A stretch of 57,583 nt of DNA from Planctomycetota bacterium (GTDB taxonomy: Bacteria > Planctomycetota > SZUA-567 > H5-PLA8): NCBI GenBank assembly GCA_023150555.1, contig JAKLKQ010000043.1, positions 1 to 57,583 on the forward strand, read 5' to 3'. Within the stretch, counting starts at the first letter, position 1; each line of letters starts with the position of its first letter. The position numbers and the translations under genes are program-made. The notes under the pieces were generated by a model. That model ran no database searches and was not told the DNA's origin. It saw only the letters and a program-made list of their open reading frames with translations. Below, in pieces: positions 1-10,550 of the stretch.

Positions 1-2
1 CC

Positions 3-467
3 GCCTGTCCCGGGTTCCTCGCGTCCGGAGCGAGGGGCGCGGCGGGCTACGGCAAGCTGAGGAAAGCGGAGGCCATCGGTACGCTCGTCCTGTCCGGCGA
101 ACGACGCCGCGCGCGCCCGGAGGCTTTCGGTCGCGCACCGCGGTAGGCCGCGCCCCTCGTGACGGTGTCCAGCAGCCCGTTCAAGAGGGGTCCGGCCGCG
201 CAGCCTTGGATTGTAATTTGGACCGAGGCGCGCGAAGTCGAGGCGTACCGAGAAGGTACGCCGCAGCGAAGCGCAACAAAGGTCCGGATTGCAAGACAAG
301 GCTGCCCGAAGGGTTGCGAGTCTTTTCGTCCTGAACTTCGTTCCGCTACGCTCGCCGTAGCTTCTCGCTACGGCTCCGCTTCGCGGGCCTCGTTCAGGTC
401 GAAAATCCATCGCAACGCGGCTCCGACCCCTCTTGAACGGGCTGCTAGCCGGGGGCCCGGGACAGGC
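3..467. mobile_element. Inverted-repeat element B, copy 1 (split by element A)
   Basis: Non-coding element bounded by perfect 12-bp inverted repeats, gcctgtcccggg at 3-14 and cccgggacaggc at 456-467. A second inner inverted pair (gaggggcg near 31, cgcccctc near 150) suggests a folded element. A second copy at 43612-43799 has the same ends and flanks. Removing the 276-bp element at 171-446 leaves 189 bp, against 188 bp for the other copy, so this copy has been interrupted. There is no coding capacity. The middle parts of the two copies have diverged much more than the ends. It resembles a MITE or a structured dispersed repeat; its mobilising enzyme is unknown. Confidence 0.7.
171..446. mobile_element. 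MITE-like element A, copy 1 (nested in element B)
   Basis: A 276-bp element with perfect 22-bp terminal inverted repeats at 171-192 and 425-446. Another 276-bp copy lies at 24909-25184, roughly 85-90% identical by eye. The inside is strongly structured: a perfect 8-bp stem (242-249 with 255-262, GAGAA loop) and a 7-bp stem (355-361 with 367-373). A longer nested inverted repeat pairs the gcagcctt...ggacc side with ggtccgg...aggctgc. There is no credible reading frame; the open frames through it are incidental. It probably needs a transposase encoded elsewhere. Confidence 0.75.
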
Positions 468-836
468 ACCGCATTTCGATTGCGGATTGCGGAGTTCGGA
501 TTGCGGATTGGAGGGCACGAGAATGACAAATTGACGGCGAGAATGCAGGGACAAGCGGAATCCGGCCGTGAGCCGGTTTCAGGATTACCCCATTGATGCA
601 TTTGGACATTGATTTGCAGTACCAATGAATAAATGAATCGATGAATAATTGAATGAATACCAGGACAGCTATCAGGCTTGATAATTAAGGCATCGGGAGC
701 GGTGTGCCTTCGCCGCAGTGTCGATCAATGTTGTTCACGCGATCTTTTGCGTCCCGCGCGGGTTTCATTGCGCTTGCCGGGCCGCGGGCTTCGCGTACGC
801 TCTTGACATCCTGAGTTTGAAACCAAGGAGCGCATC
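468..836. other. Intergenic spacer, AT-rich tail and ald upstream region
   Basis: No gene is seen. At 475-515 there is a near-tandem run of gcggatt/ttcggattg units, also found after the other copy of element B (about 43801-43840), so this tail travels with or flanks that element. At 620-665 there is an AT-rich run of aatgaat-like units, unlike the GC-rich surroundings. A TTGACA hexamer lies just upstream of ald near 803 but is too close to the start codon for a confident promoter. Confidence 0.5.
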
Positions 837-1934
837 ATGATCGTTGGCGTTGCCCGCGAGACGAAGTCCGACGAATACCGCGTCGCGCTGCTGCCCGTCG
901 GCGCCGAGTTGCTCAAGAAGGACGGCCACACCGTCCTGATCGAGAAGAACGCAGGCATCGGCAGCGGCTACCCCGACGAGGAATACGCCAAGGCCGGCGC
1001 CAAGATCATCGAGACGCCCGACGAGATCTACGCGAAGAGCGACATGATCGTCAGCGTCAAGGAGCCGCAGCCGCAGGAAATCGAACACCTGCGCAAGGAC
1101 CAGATCGTCTTCTGCTACTTCCACTTCGCCGCCAGCCGCGCGCTCACCGAAGGCTGCCTCAAGCGCGGCATCGCCGCCGTCGCCTTCGAGACGCTCGAGG
1201 CCCCGCAGGGCGGCCTCCCGCTGCTGAAGCCCATGAGCGAGGTCGCGGGCAAGATGTCGATCCAGGAAGGCGCGAAGTACCTCGAGAAACCCATGATGGG
1301 CCGCGGCATCCTGCTGGGCGGCGTGGCCGGCGTCGAGCCCGCCACCGTGCTGATCCTGGGCGGCGGCATCGTCGGCACCAACGCCGCGCGCGTCGCCGCG
1401 GGCCTGGGCGCGCACGTGATCCTGATGGACGTGAACATCGAACGCCTGCGCTACCTCGAGGAAGTGATGCCCGCCAACGTCCACACCGTCTACTGCGACC
1501 CGCACGCCGTGCGGCGCTACGTGACGCAGGCCGACCTCGTCGTCGGCGCCGTGCTGATCTACGGCGGGCGCGCGCCGCACCTGGTCACCAAGGACATGCT
1601 CCCCAAGATGAAGGCCGGCGCGGTGATCGTCGACGTCAGCGTCGACCAGGGCGGCTGCATCGAGACGATCCGCCCGACCACGCACAAGCAGCCGACGTAC
1701 ATCGTCGACGAGGTCGTGCACTATGGCGTCGCCAACATGCCCGGCGCCGTCGGCCGCACCAGCACGCAGGCGCTGGACAACGCCACGATCCCGTACGTGC
1801 GCGAACTGGCCGGCAAGGGCCTGGACGCCTTCCTGAAGAAGGACCACGGCCGCGCCAACGCGCTGAACATGCGCGGCGGAAAAATCACGCACCCGGCGGT
1901 GATCGAGTCCTTCCCCGACTTGCCGCACGCGTGA
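837..1934 (+). CDS. ald: Alanine dehydrogenase
   Basis: Catalyses reversible NAD-dependent oxidative deamination of L-alanine to pyruvate and ammonia in the cytoplasm. At 365 residues it has the usual family length. The N-terminus (MIVGVARETK) with Arg15, Lys75 in SVKEPQ and His96 in YFHFAAS matches the substrate-binding and catalytic residues of the family. A Rossmann motif LGGGIVGTNAA near residues 174-184 binds NAD, and the late VVHYGVANMPGAV segment is family-typical. The ATG follows an AAGGAG site by 6-7 bases. It has no close operon partner; the next gene starts 96 bases downstream. Pyruvate made here could join that from the LutABC pathway, which is an inference. Confidence 0.96.
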   Translation: MIVGVARETKSDEYRVALLPVGAELLKKDGHTVLIEKNAGIGSGYPDEEYAKAGAKIIETPDEIYAKSDMIVSVKEPQPQEIEHLRKDQIVFCYFHFAASRALTEGCLKRGIAAVAFETLEAPQGGLPLLKPMSEVAGKMSIQEGAKYLEKPMMGRGILLGGVAGVEPATVLILGGGIVGTNAARVAAGLGAHVILMDVNIERLRYLEEVMPANVHTVYCDPHAVRRYVTQADLVVGAVLIYGGRAPHLVTKDMLPKMKAGAVIVDVSVDQGGCIETIRPTTHKQPTYIVDEVVHYGVANMPGAVGRTSTQALDNATIPYVRELAGKGLDAFLKKDHGRANALNMRGGKITHPAVIESFPDLPHA

Positions 1935-2030
1935 GGATATCTCGCGCAAAGACGCTGCGCCGCGTGAGGATAAAGTTCCAATGTTACGCAATGCGTCTAT
2001 AGATTCCGGCCCGCCCAAGCCAGGTTCGCC

Positions 2031-2399
2031 ATGACCACCGCCCGCTTCGAGGCCGTCGCGCGCAAGGCCATCGCGAAGATCCCCGCCGAGTTCCAGCCGT
2101 ACCTCGAGGAATGCACGCTGCACATCGAACCGCGGGCCACCAAGGCCAAACTGCGCGAACTCGGCATGGACGACGACGAGGAACTCTTCGGACTCTACGA
2201 AGGCACCCCGCTGATCGAGCGCCGCCACGACGACCCGCCCGAGGGCCCGCCGCGCATCACGCTCTACTACGAACCGCTGCTCGACTATTGCCTCGACGAG
2301 AAGGAACTGGTCTACGAGATCCAGGTGACAGTGCTGCACGAGATCGGCCACCACTTCGGCCTTGACGAAGACCGCCTCGCGGAACTGGGATACGAGTAA
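2031..2399 (+). CDS. Metallopeptidase-like (zincin, DUF1025-type) protein
   Basis: Small 122-residue soluble protein. It carries HEIGH at residues 103-107, followed by HFGLDEDRLAELGYE, the C-terminal signature of the minimal zincin family (PF06262/DUF1025). The two His and the Glu would bind zinc and act in hydrolysis, with Asp112 downstream as a likely third ligand. Members are typically 110-140 residues and their substrates are unknown. It has an acidic, charged N-terminal half and no signal peptide or membrane segment. The start is the first ATG of the frame; a clear ribosome binding site is not visible. Confidence 0.85.
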   Translation: MTTARFEAVARKAIAKIPAEFQPYLEECTLHIEPRATKAKLRELGMDDDEELFGLYEGTPLIERRHDDPPEGPPRITLYYEPLLDYCLDEKELVYEIQVTVLHEIGHHFGLDEDRLAELGYE

Positions 2400-2470
2400 C
2401 ACTTTCGCCACGGAGGCTCGGAGACCACGAAGATTACGCAGGATTTACGTTAGGGACGCTCTGCCTGGGA

Positions 2471-2476
2471 TATAAT
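2471..2476 (+). promoter_or_regulatory. Candidate -10 box (TATAAT) for the 2501 gene
   Basis: A perfect TATAAT lies 24 bases before the ATG at 2501. No convincing -35 hexamer sits at 16-18 bases; ttaggg and tttacg nearby are poor matches. The transcript leader would be short (about 17 bases) but would still contain the AAGGGAG site. Confidence 0.35.
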
Positions 2477-2500
2477 GTCCATGTAAAGGGAGCGCGCCCC

Positions 2501-2992
2501 ATGGCGAAGGAGATTAAGGATTTTGAAGTCTGGCACCCGCCGCCACCCGAGCCCCGCCACCTTTTCGAACCCGAAGATCCCATCTTCTACAGGCCTCCCA
2601 CTTTCTACACGTGCAGCCTTTTCAAGCTTCACCCCCAAACACGATTGACGCCGACCGGCGCGGTTTGGCTGCTGTTTCCCTGGCTCTTCATCGTCTGGAA
2701 GCGGCTGCAGTTCTCGCTGCTGGAATTGATGTTTCTCGTCTTTGCCGTCGGCTTCGCCAATGTTGCTATCGCCAAACATCTCAATCCAAACGAGGCGCCG
2801 GCCACCTTCGCGCTGCTCACATACGCTGCAATCCACGGCTGCCTGTTGGCGTTCACCTACCCGCTGTACGCATGGGCGCTAAATAGGCCCAGTTTCCGGC
2901 CCACCGTCAGCCGGCGCACCGGATCCGTATTCAGGTTCCTGGCGGCATATTCGCTGATCTGGGTCTTCTTCTTCCTCATCAGTGCCATCTGA
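2501..2992 (+). CDS. Hypothetical multi-pass membrane protein
   Basis: 163 residues, not assigned to a family. The first ~50 residues are soluble and Pro/His-rich (WHPPPPEP). Four hydrophobic stretches follow, at about residues 51-66, 72-90, 100-122 and 143-162, so it is probably a four-helix inner-membrane protein with a cytoplasmic N-terminus. The ATG follows AAGGGAGCG. Its base composition is slightly less GC-rich than its neighbours. It lies alone between the zincin and the nucleoside phosphorylase, and nothing in context suggests a function. Confidence 0.7.
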   Translation: MAKEIKDFEVWHPPPPEPRHLFEPEDPIFYRPPTFYTCSLFKLHPQTRLTPTGAVWLLFPWLFIVWKRLQFSLLELMFLVFAVGFANVAIAKHLNPNEAPATFALLTYAAIHGCLLAFTYPLYAWALNRPSFRPTVSRRTGSVFRFLAAYSLIWVFFFLISAI

Positions 2993-3087
2993 TCCTTCAT
3001 CTCCGCGGTCATTTGCAGCGCCTTGAACTTTCTGTATGTTTATCCCTTACATTTTTTACGCTTCACTCTTCAGCGCAGGAGTTCGCC

Positions 3088-3912
3088 ATGCAAAAGCCGC
3101 TCTTCGACCGCGTGCAGGAAGTCGCCGCCGCCATCCGCAAGATCGCGCCCGCGCCGCCCAAGGCCGCCGTGGTGCTCGGCACGGGGCTCGGCGGACTCGC
3201 GAAGCAGATCGAGAACCCGAAAGATCTGCCCTACGACAAGATCCCCCACTTCCCCACGTCTACGGTGCAGAGCCACACGGGGCGCGTCGTCTGCGGGACG
3301 CTCGGCGGCACCCCGCTGGTCGCGTTCGACGGGCGCTTCCATCTCTACGAAGGCTGGAACCTCGAACAGGTCACGCTGCCGGTGCGCGTGGCGAAGGCAC
3401 TCGGCGCAGAGGCGCTCTTCCTGAGCGGCGCAAGCGGCGGGATGAATCCCGCGCACAAGAAAGGCGATCTGATCCTGCTCGACGACCACATCAACCTGAT
3501 GGGCGTCAATCCGCTGGTGGGTTCGAACGACGACCGCCTGGGCCCGCGCTTCCCCGACATGTGCGCGCCCTACGACAAGAAGTTGCTCGCGCGCGCCGAG
3601 GCAATCTGCAAGGAAGAGAAGATCTCCGCGCACCGCGGCGTATACGTGGGCGTGCTGGGTCCGAACCTGGAGACGCGCGCCGAGTACCGCATGCTGCGGA
3701 CGATGGGCGCGGACATCGTGGGCATGAGCACCGTGCCCGAGGCCATCGTCGCGGTTCACGCCGGCCTGCGCCTCTTCGCCGCGAGCATAGTCACGGATCT
3801 CTGCTTCCCGGATTCGCTGGAGCCCGCGAACATCACCGAGATCATCAAGGTCGCCAACGCGGCCGAACCCAAGCTGACGAAACTCGTCGCGAAGCTGATC
3901 GGGAGCCTGTGA
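3088..3912 (+). CDS. punA: Purine nucleoside phosphorylase (trimeric class)
   Basis: Splits purine nucleosides with phosphate into base and (deoxy)ribose-1-phosphate for salvage. The 274 residues carry the trimeric PNP/MTAP signatures in order: phosphate loop GTGLGGLA, PTSTVQSHTG, GRFHLYEGW, SGASGGMNP, DHINLMGVNPLVG, the long EYRMLRTMGADIVGMSTV-type motif with the purine-contacting Glu, and a late VTDLC. The frame opens upstream, but the ATG at 3088 is chosen because CAGGAG lies 7 bases before it and alignment to the family starts there. It is monocistronic; the next gene has its own promoter and leader. Confidence 0.93.
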   Translation: MQKPLFDRVQEVAAAIRKIAPAPPKAAVVLGTGLGGLAKQIENPKDLPYDKIPHFPTSTVQSHTGRVVCGTLGGTPLVAFDGRFHLYEGWNLEQVTLPVRVAKALGAEALFLSGASGGMNPAHKKGDLILLDDHINLMGVNPLVGSNDDRLGPRFPDMCAPYDKKLLARAEAICKEEKISAHRGVYVGVLGPNLETRAEYRMLRTMGADIVGMSTVPEAIVAVHAGLRLFAASIVTDLCFPDSLEPANITEIIKVANAAEPKLTKLVAKLIGSL

Positions 3913-3923
3913 GCCGCTCTCGC

Positions 3924-3953
3924 TTGACAACCTCCCGAACAAGTGGTTAAGTA
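3924..3953 (+). promoter_or_regulatory. Promoter of the ileS leader
   Basis: TTGACA (3924-3929) and TAAGTA (3948-3953) are separated by 18 bases, a good sigma-70-like match right after the punA stop. Transcription would start near 3960, giving an untranslated leader of about 210 bases before ileS, long enough for the attenuator described at 4022-4125. Confidence 0.55.
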
Positions 3954-3986
3954 GTCCGTTGTCGATCCAATAAAAGGAGCGCCAGC

Positions 3987-4034
3987 ATGTCTGCGGCCGG
4001 GAGGCCATCGCCAATTACCGGGGCCCGGAGTTGA
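3987..4034 (+). CDS. Putative 15-residue leader peptide of ileS
   Basis: A short frame, MSAAGRPSPITGARS, follows a near-perfect AAAAGGAG site by 7 bases, as strong as any in the window. It holds one isoleucine codon (ATT, 4014-4016), two CCA proline codons and an AGG arginine codon. Its TGA stop (4032-4034) falls in the loop of the first leader hairpin, as in classical amino-acid attenuators. The position relative to that hairpin is what makes it credible; the single Ile codon makes the signal weaker than in the textbook his or phe leaders. It could still be a chance frame. Confidence 0.4.
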   Translation: MSAAGRPSPITGARS

Positions 4035-4125
4035 CCCACTCCGTGGCCGGCGTGCTTCCCTCGTAAAACGCGAAGCTGACGACGGTGCCGTATCGATGCC
4101 ACGGGGTGAGACCCGTGGTTTTTTT
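4022..4125 (+). promoter_or_regulatory. Putative transcription attenuator upstream of ileS
   Basis: Three competing pairings are visible. Hairpin 1:2 pairs 4022-4030 with 4039-4048 (9 bp, one bulged U). Antiterminator 2:3 pairs 4037-4047 with 4098-4108, 11 consecutive pairs of which one is G-U. Terminator 3:4 pairs 4099-4105 with 4112-4118 and is followed by seven Ts. Forming 2:3 would destroy both other helices. A ribosome held at the Ile codon would cover arm 1 and free arm 2 to pair with arm 3; one reaching the stop codon would cover arm 2 and allow termination. No T-box consensus (AGGGTGGNACCGCG) is present. The mechanism is inferred. Confidence 0.55.
4099..4125 (+). terminator. Intrinsic terminator in the ileS leader
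   Basis: A 7-bp G+C-rich stem, ccacggg and cccgtgg with a 6-base loop, is followed by TTTTTTT. It ends 46 bases before the ileS ATG and lies downstream of the leader promoter, so it can only make sense as a conditional terminator. Confidence 0.75.
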
Positions 4126-4171
4126 GTGTCTTCGTTTTCGGAACGAAAAACAGGAGCCTGCGTTCAGAGCC

Positions 4172-7510
<3,339 letters not shown>

Positions 7511-7538
7511 AAAGCCTTAACCGCAGAGTGCGGCTCCG

Positions 7539-9062
7539 CTACTTGTTGGGAATGATGGGCGCCGGATTCGGCGCCGGGTTCCTGTTCTCGAGCAGCTTCA
7601 CGGCCGCCAGCGTGGCGAGCACGGTGAGTACGATCAACACCAGCACCTGAACCCCGCTGAAGCCGCGGCTGCCCCGTTCCACCGGCGCCGCGGATGGGAC
7701 GTTCGCGGGCGCCAGGCTCGAGGCCGCCGGCAGCGGCGTGGCCTGCGCGCTGTCCGCGGGCGCGGCGGCGGTCTTGGCAGATTCCTGGCGGCGCGTGGTC
7801 AATTGTTTGGCGCGGTCCGACTTCGGCACGTCCAGCGGCGCGATGGCGGTGGTGGAGGCCGCGCCACCGAAGGGCTTTTCCCCGTCGGCGGGCTCGGGCT
7901 CGCCGGGCGGTTCGATGGGAATCTTCAGTTCCACGCTGGTCTTTGCGGCGCGCTCGGTTCTGCCCAGCACGATCTGGTCGGGCGCCAGCAGCGTGCCGCT
8001 GATGGGCCGTTCTTCGAGCAGGTCGACGATCTCCTCTTCCAGCTTCACGCAGTTCTGCGGCCGTCCGCTGCGCTCGGGCGAAAGCATCCGCATCACCAGG
8101 CCGCGCAACGGATCGGGAATGTCGCCGACCAGCTTGCGCGGGTCGGGCGCGTCGTCTTCGACTTTCTGCTTCAGCACCAGGCTGATCTTCTCGCCGGGGA
8201 ACGGGACCTCGCCGGTAATCATCTGGAACATCGTGCTGCCCAGCGCGTAGATGTCGCTGCGGCCGTCCAGGTTCGGATCGCCGAGGATCTGTTCGGGCGA
8301 CATGTAAAACGGCGTCCCGACGACCATGCCGATGCGCGTGGTGGCGATTTCGGGGGACTCGTGGGTGCCTTCCATCAGCTTGGTCAGGCCCAGGTCCAGG
8401 ATCTTCAGCGTGCCGTCGTTGGTGATGAAGAGGTTGTCGGGCTTCAGATCGCGGTGCACGATGCCGCGCTGGTGCGCGTATTCCAGGCCGCGCACGATCT
8501 GCAGCGCGATGGACAGCGTGGTACGGTAGCCCAGCCGGCGGCGCTTGCGCAGGATGTCGCCGACGCTGGCGCCGTCCAGGAACGGCATCACGAAGAACGG
8601 CTGCCCGTCGTCTTCACCCGCATCAAATGCTTGAACGATGTTGGTATGGTTGATCGTCGCCAGCAGCCGCGCCTCGCGACGGAAGCGCTCCACCAGCGAG
8701 CGGTCGCCGACGACGCCGCGCGGCAGCAGCTTGATCGCGACGACGTTGCCAAGTTCCTCGTGGACCGCCTTCCACACCGAACCCATGCTGCCTTCGCCGG
8801 CCTTGTCGAGCAGCCGGTACTTGCCGACGACGCGCTGGCCCTTCCACGCCATCGACTGCTTCTTGAGCAGGTCGTCGAGCGCCTGCGCGGTCATGAAACC
8901 CATCTCGACGAAGATCTCGCCGAGCGGCGTGAAGTCGTGGTTGCGGTTGCGCTCCTTCTGCTGCTTGAGCGCCTCGCCGAGCTGCTCGTCGGTCAGGTAG
9001 CCGCTCTGGACAGCCACGGCGCCCAATCGGAGGTCCGGTCGCTTGGGTTGGCGTTCACTCAT
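7539..9062 (-). CDS. Membrane-anchored Ser/Thr protein kinase with MshE/GspE-like N-terminus
   Basis: 507 residues. Residues 11-70 form the helical repeat LRLGAVAVQSGYLTDEQL...LLKKQ, as in GspE/MshE N-terminal domains, which can bind type IV pilus/secretion partners or c-di-GMP. A Hanks-type kinase domain follows (about 80-345): glycine loop AGEGSMGSVWK (88-98), Lys111, HRDLKPDN (203-210) and DLG (223-225) in place of DFG, so it should be active. A Pro/Ala-rich linker leads to one membrane helix near 475-495 and a short Asn/Pro-rich tail, placing the kinase in the cytoplasm as a tail-anchored protein. This domain pairing is common in planctomycetes. It is convergent with ileS, and its target is unknown. 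Confidence 0.9.
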   Translation of the reverse strand: MSERQPKRPDLRLGAVAVQSGYLTDEQLGEALKQQKERNRNHDFTPLGEIFVEMGFMTAQALDDLLKKQSMAWKGQRVVGKYRLLDKAGEGSMGSVWKAVHEELGNVVAIKLLPRGVVGDRSLVERFRREARLLATINHTNIVQAFDAGEDDGQPFFVMPFLDGASVGDILRKRRRLGYRTTLSIALQIVRGLEYAHQRGIVHRDLKPDNLFITNDGTLKILDLGLTKLMEGTHESPEIATTRIGMVVGTPFYMSPEQILGDPNLDGRSDIYALGSTMFQMITGEVPFPGEKISLVLKQKVEDDAPDPRKLVGDIPDPLRGLVMRMLSPERSGRPQNCVKLEEEIVDLLEERPISGTLLAPDQIVLGRTERAAKTSVELKIPIEPPGEPEPADGEKPFGGAASTTAIAPLDVPKSDRAKQLTTRRQESAKTAAAPADSAQATPLPAASSLAPANVPSAAPVERGSRGFSGVQVLVLIVLTVLATLAAVKLLENRNPAPNPAPIIPNK

Positions 9063-9220
9063 AGGGCGGGCCGGGGGCCGGAACCTTTTCCACGAAACGG
9101 GAATCCTGCGGGCGCACAGTCTACCGGCTGGCCTGCTTATTTGCCATATTCAGACCCCGGGATGTGCTCTTGGATTTCGCCCCGATAGGGCTACCGTAGG
9201 TGGGATCCCGGAGCTGCCGC

Positions 9221-9661
9221 ATGGACTACGACATCGAAAAACGCTACTTCATCGAGAAGATCCTCGACTTCGTCCAGGCCCTGGAAGAGGAGACGACGGA
9301 CCTTCACGAGGACGGCGACAACCGCGTGCTCTTCCGCGTCTCGGGGCGCCCCTTCGAGGCCCTGGCCTGCATCAGCGAAGAGTCGGACATGATCTGCGTC
9401 ACCACCCGCACCATCGACCTGCCGGTGGACCAGTTCGAAGAGGCCGTCAAGTTCCTGCAGAAGAACCTGGAGATCTGCTTCGAGTACTGCGTGGCGGTCA
9501 GCAGCGTCGAGGCGCGCTACGACCTCTCCATGGCCCTCTTCGTCGGCGGCTTCACCTTCGAGGCCTTCGAGGCCGTCGTCCACAACCTGCTCAGCTGCGC
9601 CGAGTCCATCGAGCAAAACCACGAGCAACTCATCCAGAAGGCCAGCGACGCCGGGACGTAA
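9221..9661 (+). CDS. Hypothetical small alpha/beta protein
   Basis: 146 residues, acidic and soluble, with no recognised motif. It starts MDYDIEKRYFIEKILDF and alternates predicted strands (RVLFRVSG, ALACISEE, MICVTTRTIDLP) with helices. The layout recalls YbjN or type III secretion chaperone folds, but the resemblance is only in pattern. ATG 9221 is preferred over the in-frame GTG at 9200 because CGGAG lies 7 bases before the ATG. It is divergent from the kinase gene, so the two may share a control region at 9063-9220. Confidence 0.7.
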   Translation: MDYDIEKRYFIEKILDFVQALEEETTDLHEDGDNRVLFRVSGRPFEALACISEESDMICVTTRTIDLPVDQFEEAVKFLQKNLEICFEYCVAVSSVEARYDLSMALFVGGFTFEAFEAVVHNLLSCAESIEQNHEQLIQKASDAGT

Positions 9662-9723
9662 CCCCTTAGCCCGGGCCGGGTTCCAAGCACACTTCCACGC
9701 GCAGATTTCCGGCGGGATCGTGC

Positions 9724-9751
9724 TTGACCGAATGTTATATTTTGTTATGTT
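9724..9751 (+). promoter_or_regulatory. Promoter and possible operator of the rhamnose cluster
   Basis: TTGACC and TATGTT are 16 bases apart. The AT-rich spacer holds a direct repeat, tgttatat then tgttatgt about 12 bases apart, overlapping the -10. Such repeats are a usual layout for DeoR-family operators, so the first gene of the cluster probably controls its own operon from here. Confidence 0.5.
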
Positions 9752-9779
9752 CTGTGCAGTCTTGAGGAACGCGCCCCCG

Positions 9780-10550
9780 ATGCTCGTCGAAGAACGCCGC
9801 CGCCGCCTGCTCGATGCCCTGCACCGCCAGGGCGCGCTGAGCATCGCCGAGGCCGAGCGCCGCCTGAAGGTCAGTCGCATGACCATCCACCGCGACCTCG
9901 ACGTGCTCGCCGAGCGCGGCCTGCTGCGCAAGGTCCACGGCGGCGCCGTGCCGAACAACGGCCAGGCCCTGGAAGGCGCGCGCCCCTTCGAAGAACGCAG
10001 CGCGGCTTCCGCTTCGGCCAAGCGCGCCATCGCGCAACATTTGCTAGAGCTCACGAAGGACGCTGCGACGCTTGTGCTCGACGCCAGCTCTACCGTCTAC
10101 GCCTTCGCCCAGGCGCTGCCCGCCGACGGGCGCGACCGCTTCGTCGTCACCGGCGGACTGCACGTCTTCCGCGAACTGGCGCAAAAGGGCGGGCGCCTGC
10201 GCGTCGCGCTGCACGGCGGCGAGCCGCACCCGCACACCGGATCGCTGGTCGGGCCGCTGGCGCACTCGGGCTTGAGCGAGATGCGCTTCGACTGGGCGGT
10301 GCTCTCCGCCGCCTCGTGGGACGCGATGGAGGGCGTCGCCTACGACGCCACGCCCGAGGAAGCCGAACTGAAGCGCGCGTACCTTTCGCACGCTCGCCGC
10401 ACGGTGCTGGCCGTCGATTCTTCCAAGCTGGAACGCAGCGCGCCGTACCGCCTGGCCGCCCAGGCGGACTTCGACGCCGTCGTCACCGAAGACGGCGTGC
10501 TGCCCTCGCTGAAAACGAAATCGAACCGCACGGGGAGGTCCACGCGATGA
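9780..10550 (+). CDS. DeoR/GlpR-family regulator (likely rhamnose regulator)
   Basis: 256 residues. An N-terminal DeoR helix-turn-helix (1-56, with SRMTIHRDLDVLAERGLLRKVHGGAV) is followed by a DeoR C-terminal sugar-phosphate sensor domain with the motif VLDASSTVYAFAQAL. Proteins of this family usually repress sugar operons and release DNA on binding a phosphorylated sugar. The ATG at 9780 follows GAGGA by 11 bases; starts further upstream fall in the promoter. Its stop overlaps the kinase start by ATGA, so the two are translationally coupled. In this setting the effector is probably rhamnulose-1-phosphate or L-rhamnulose, by inference. Confidence 0.88.
   Translation: MLVEERRRRLLDALHRQGALSIAEAERRLKVSRMTIHRDLDVLAERGLLRKVHGGAVPNNGQALEGARPFEERSAASASAKRAIAQHLLELTKDAATLVLDASSTVYAFAQALPADGRDRFVVTGGLHVFRELAQKGGRLRVALHGGEPHPHTGSLVGPLAHSGLSEMRFDWAVLSAASWDAMEGVAYDATPEEAELKRAYLSHARRTVLAVDSSKLERSAPYRLAAQADFDAVVTEDGVLPSLKTKSNRTGRSTR

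Noticed and set aside
159..596. Open frame of 145 codons at the start of the window
   Set aside because: It passes through element A and the repeat tail, has no ribosome binding site, and the same repeat at 24909 is not open in the same way.
3960..4171. T-box riboswitch before ileS
   Set aside because: No AGGGTGGNACCGCG-like T-box sequence or clear specifier loop is present; gacggtgccg is the closest and lacks the TGG core. The leader-peptide model fits better.
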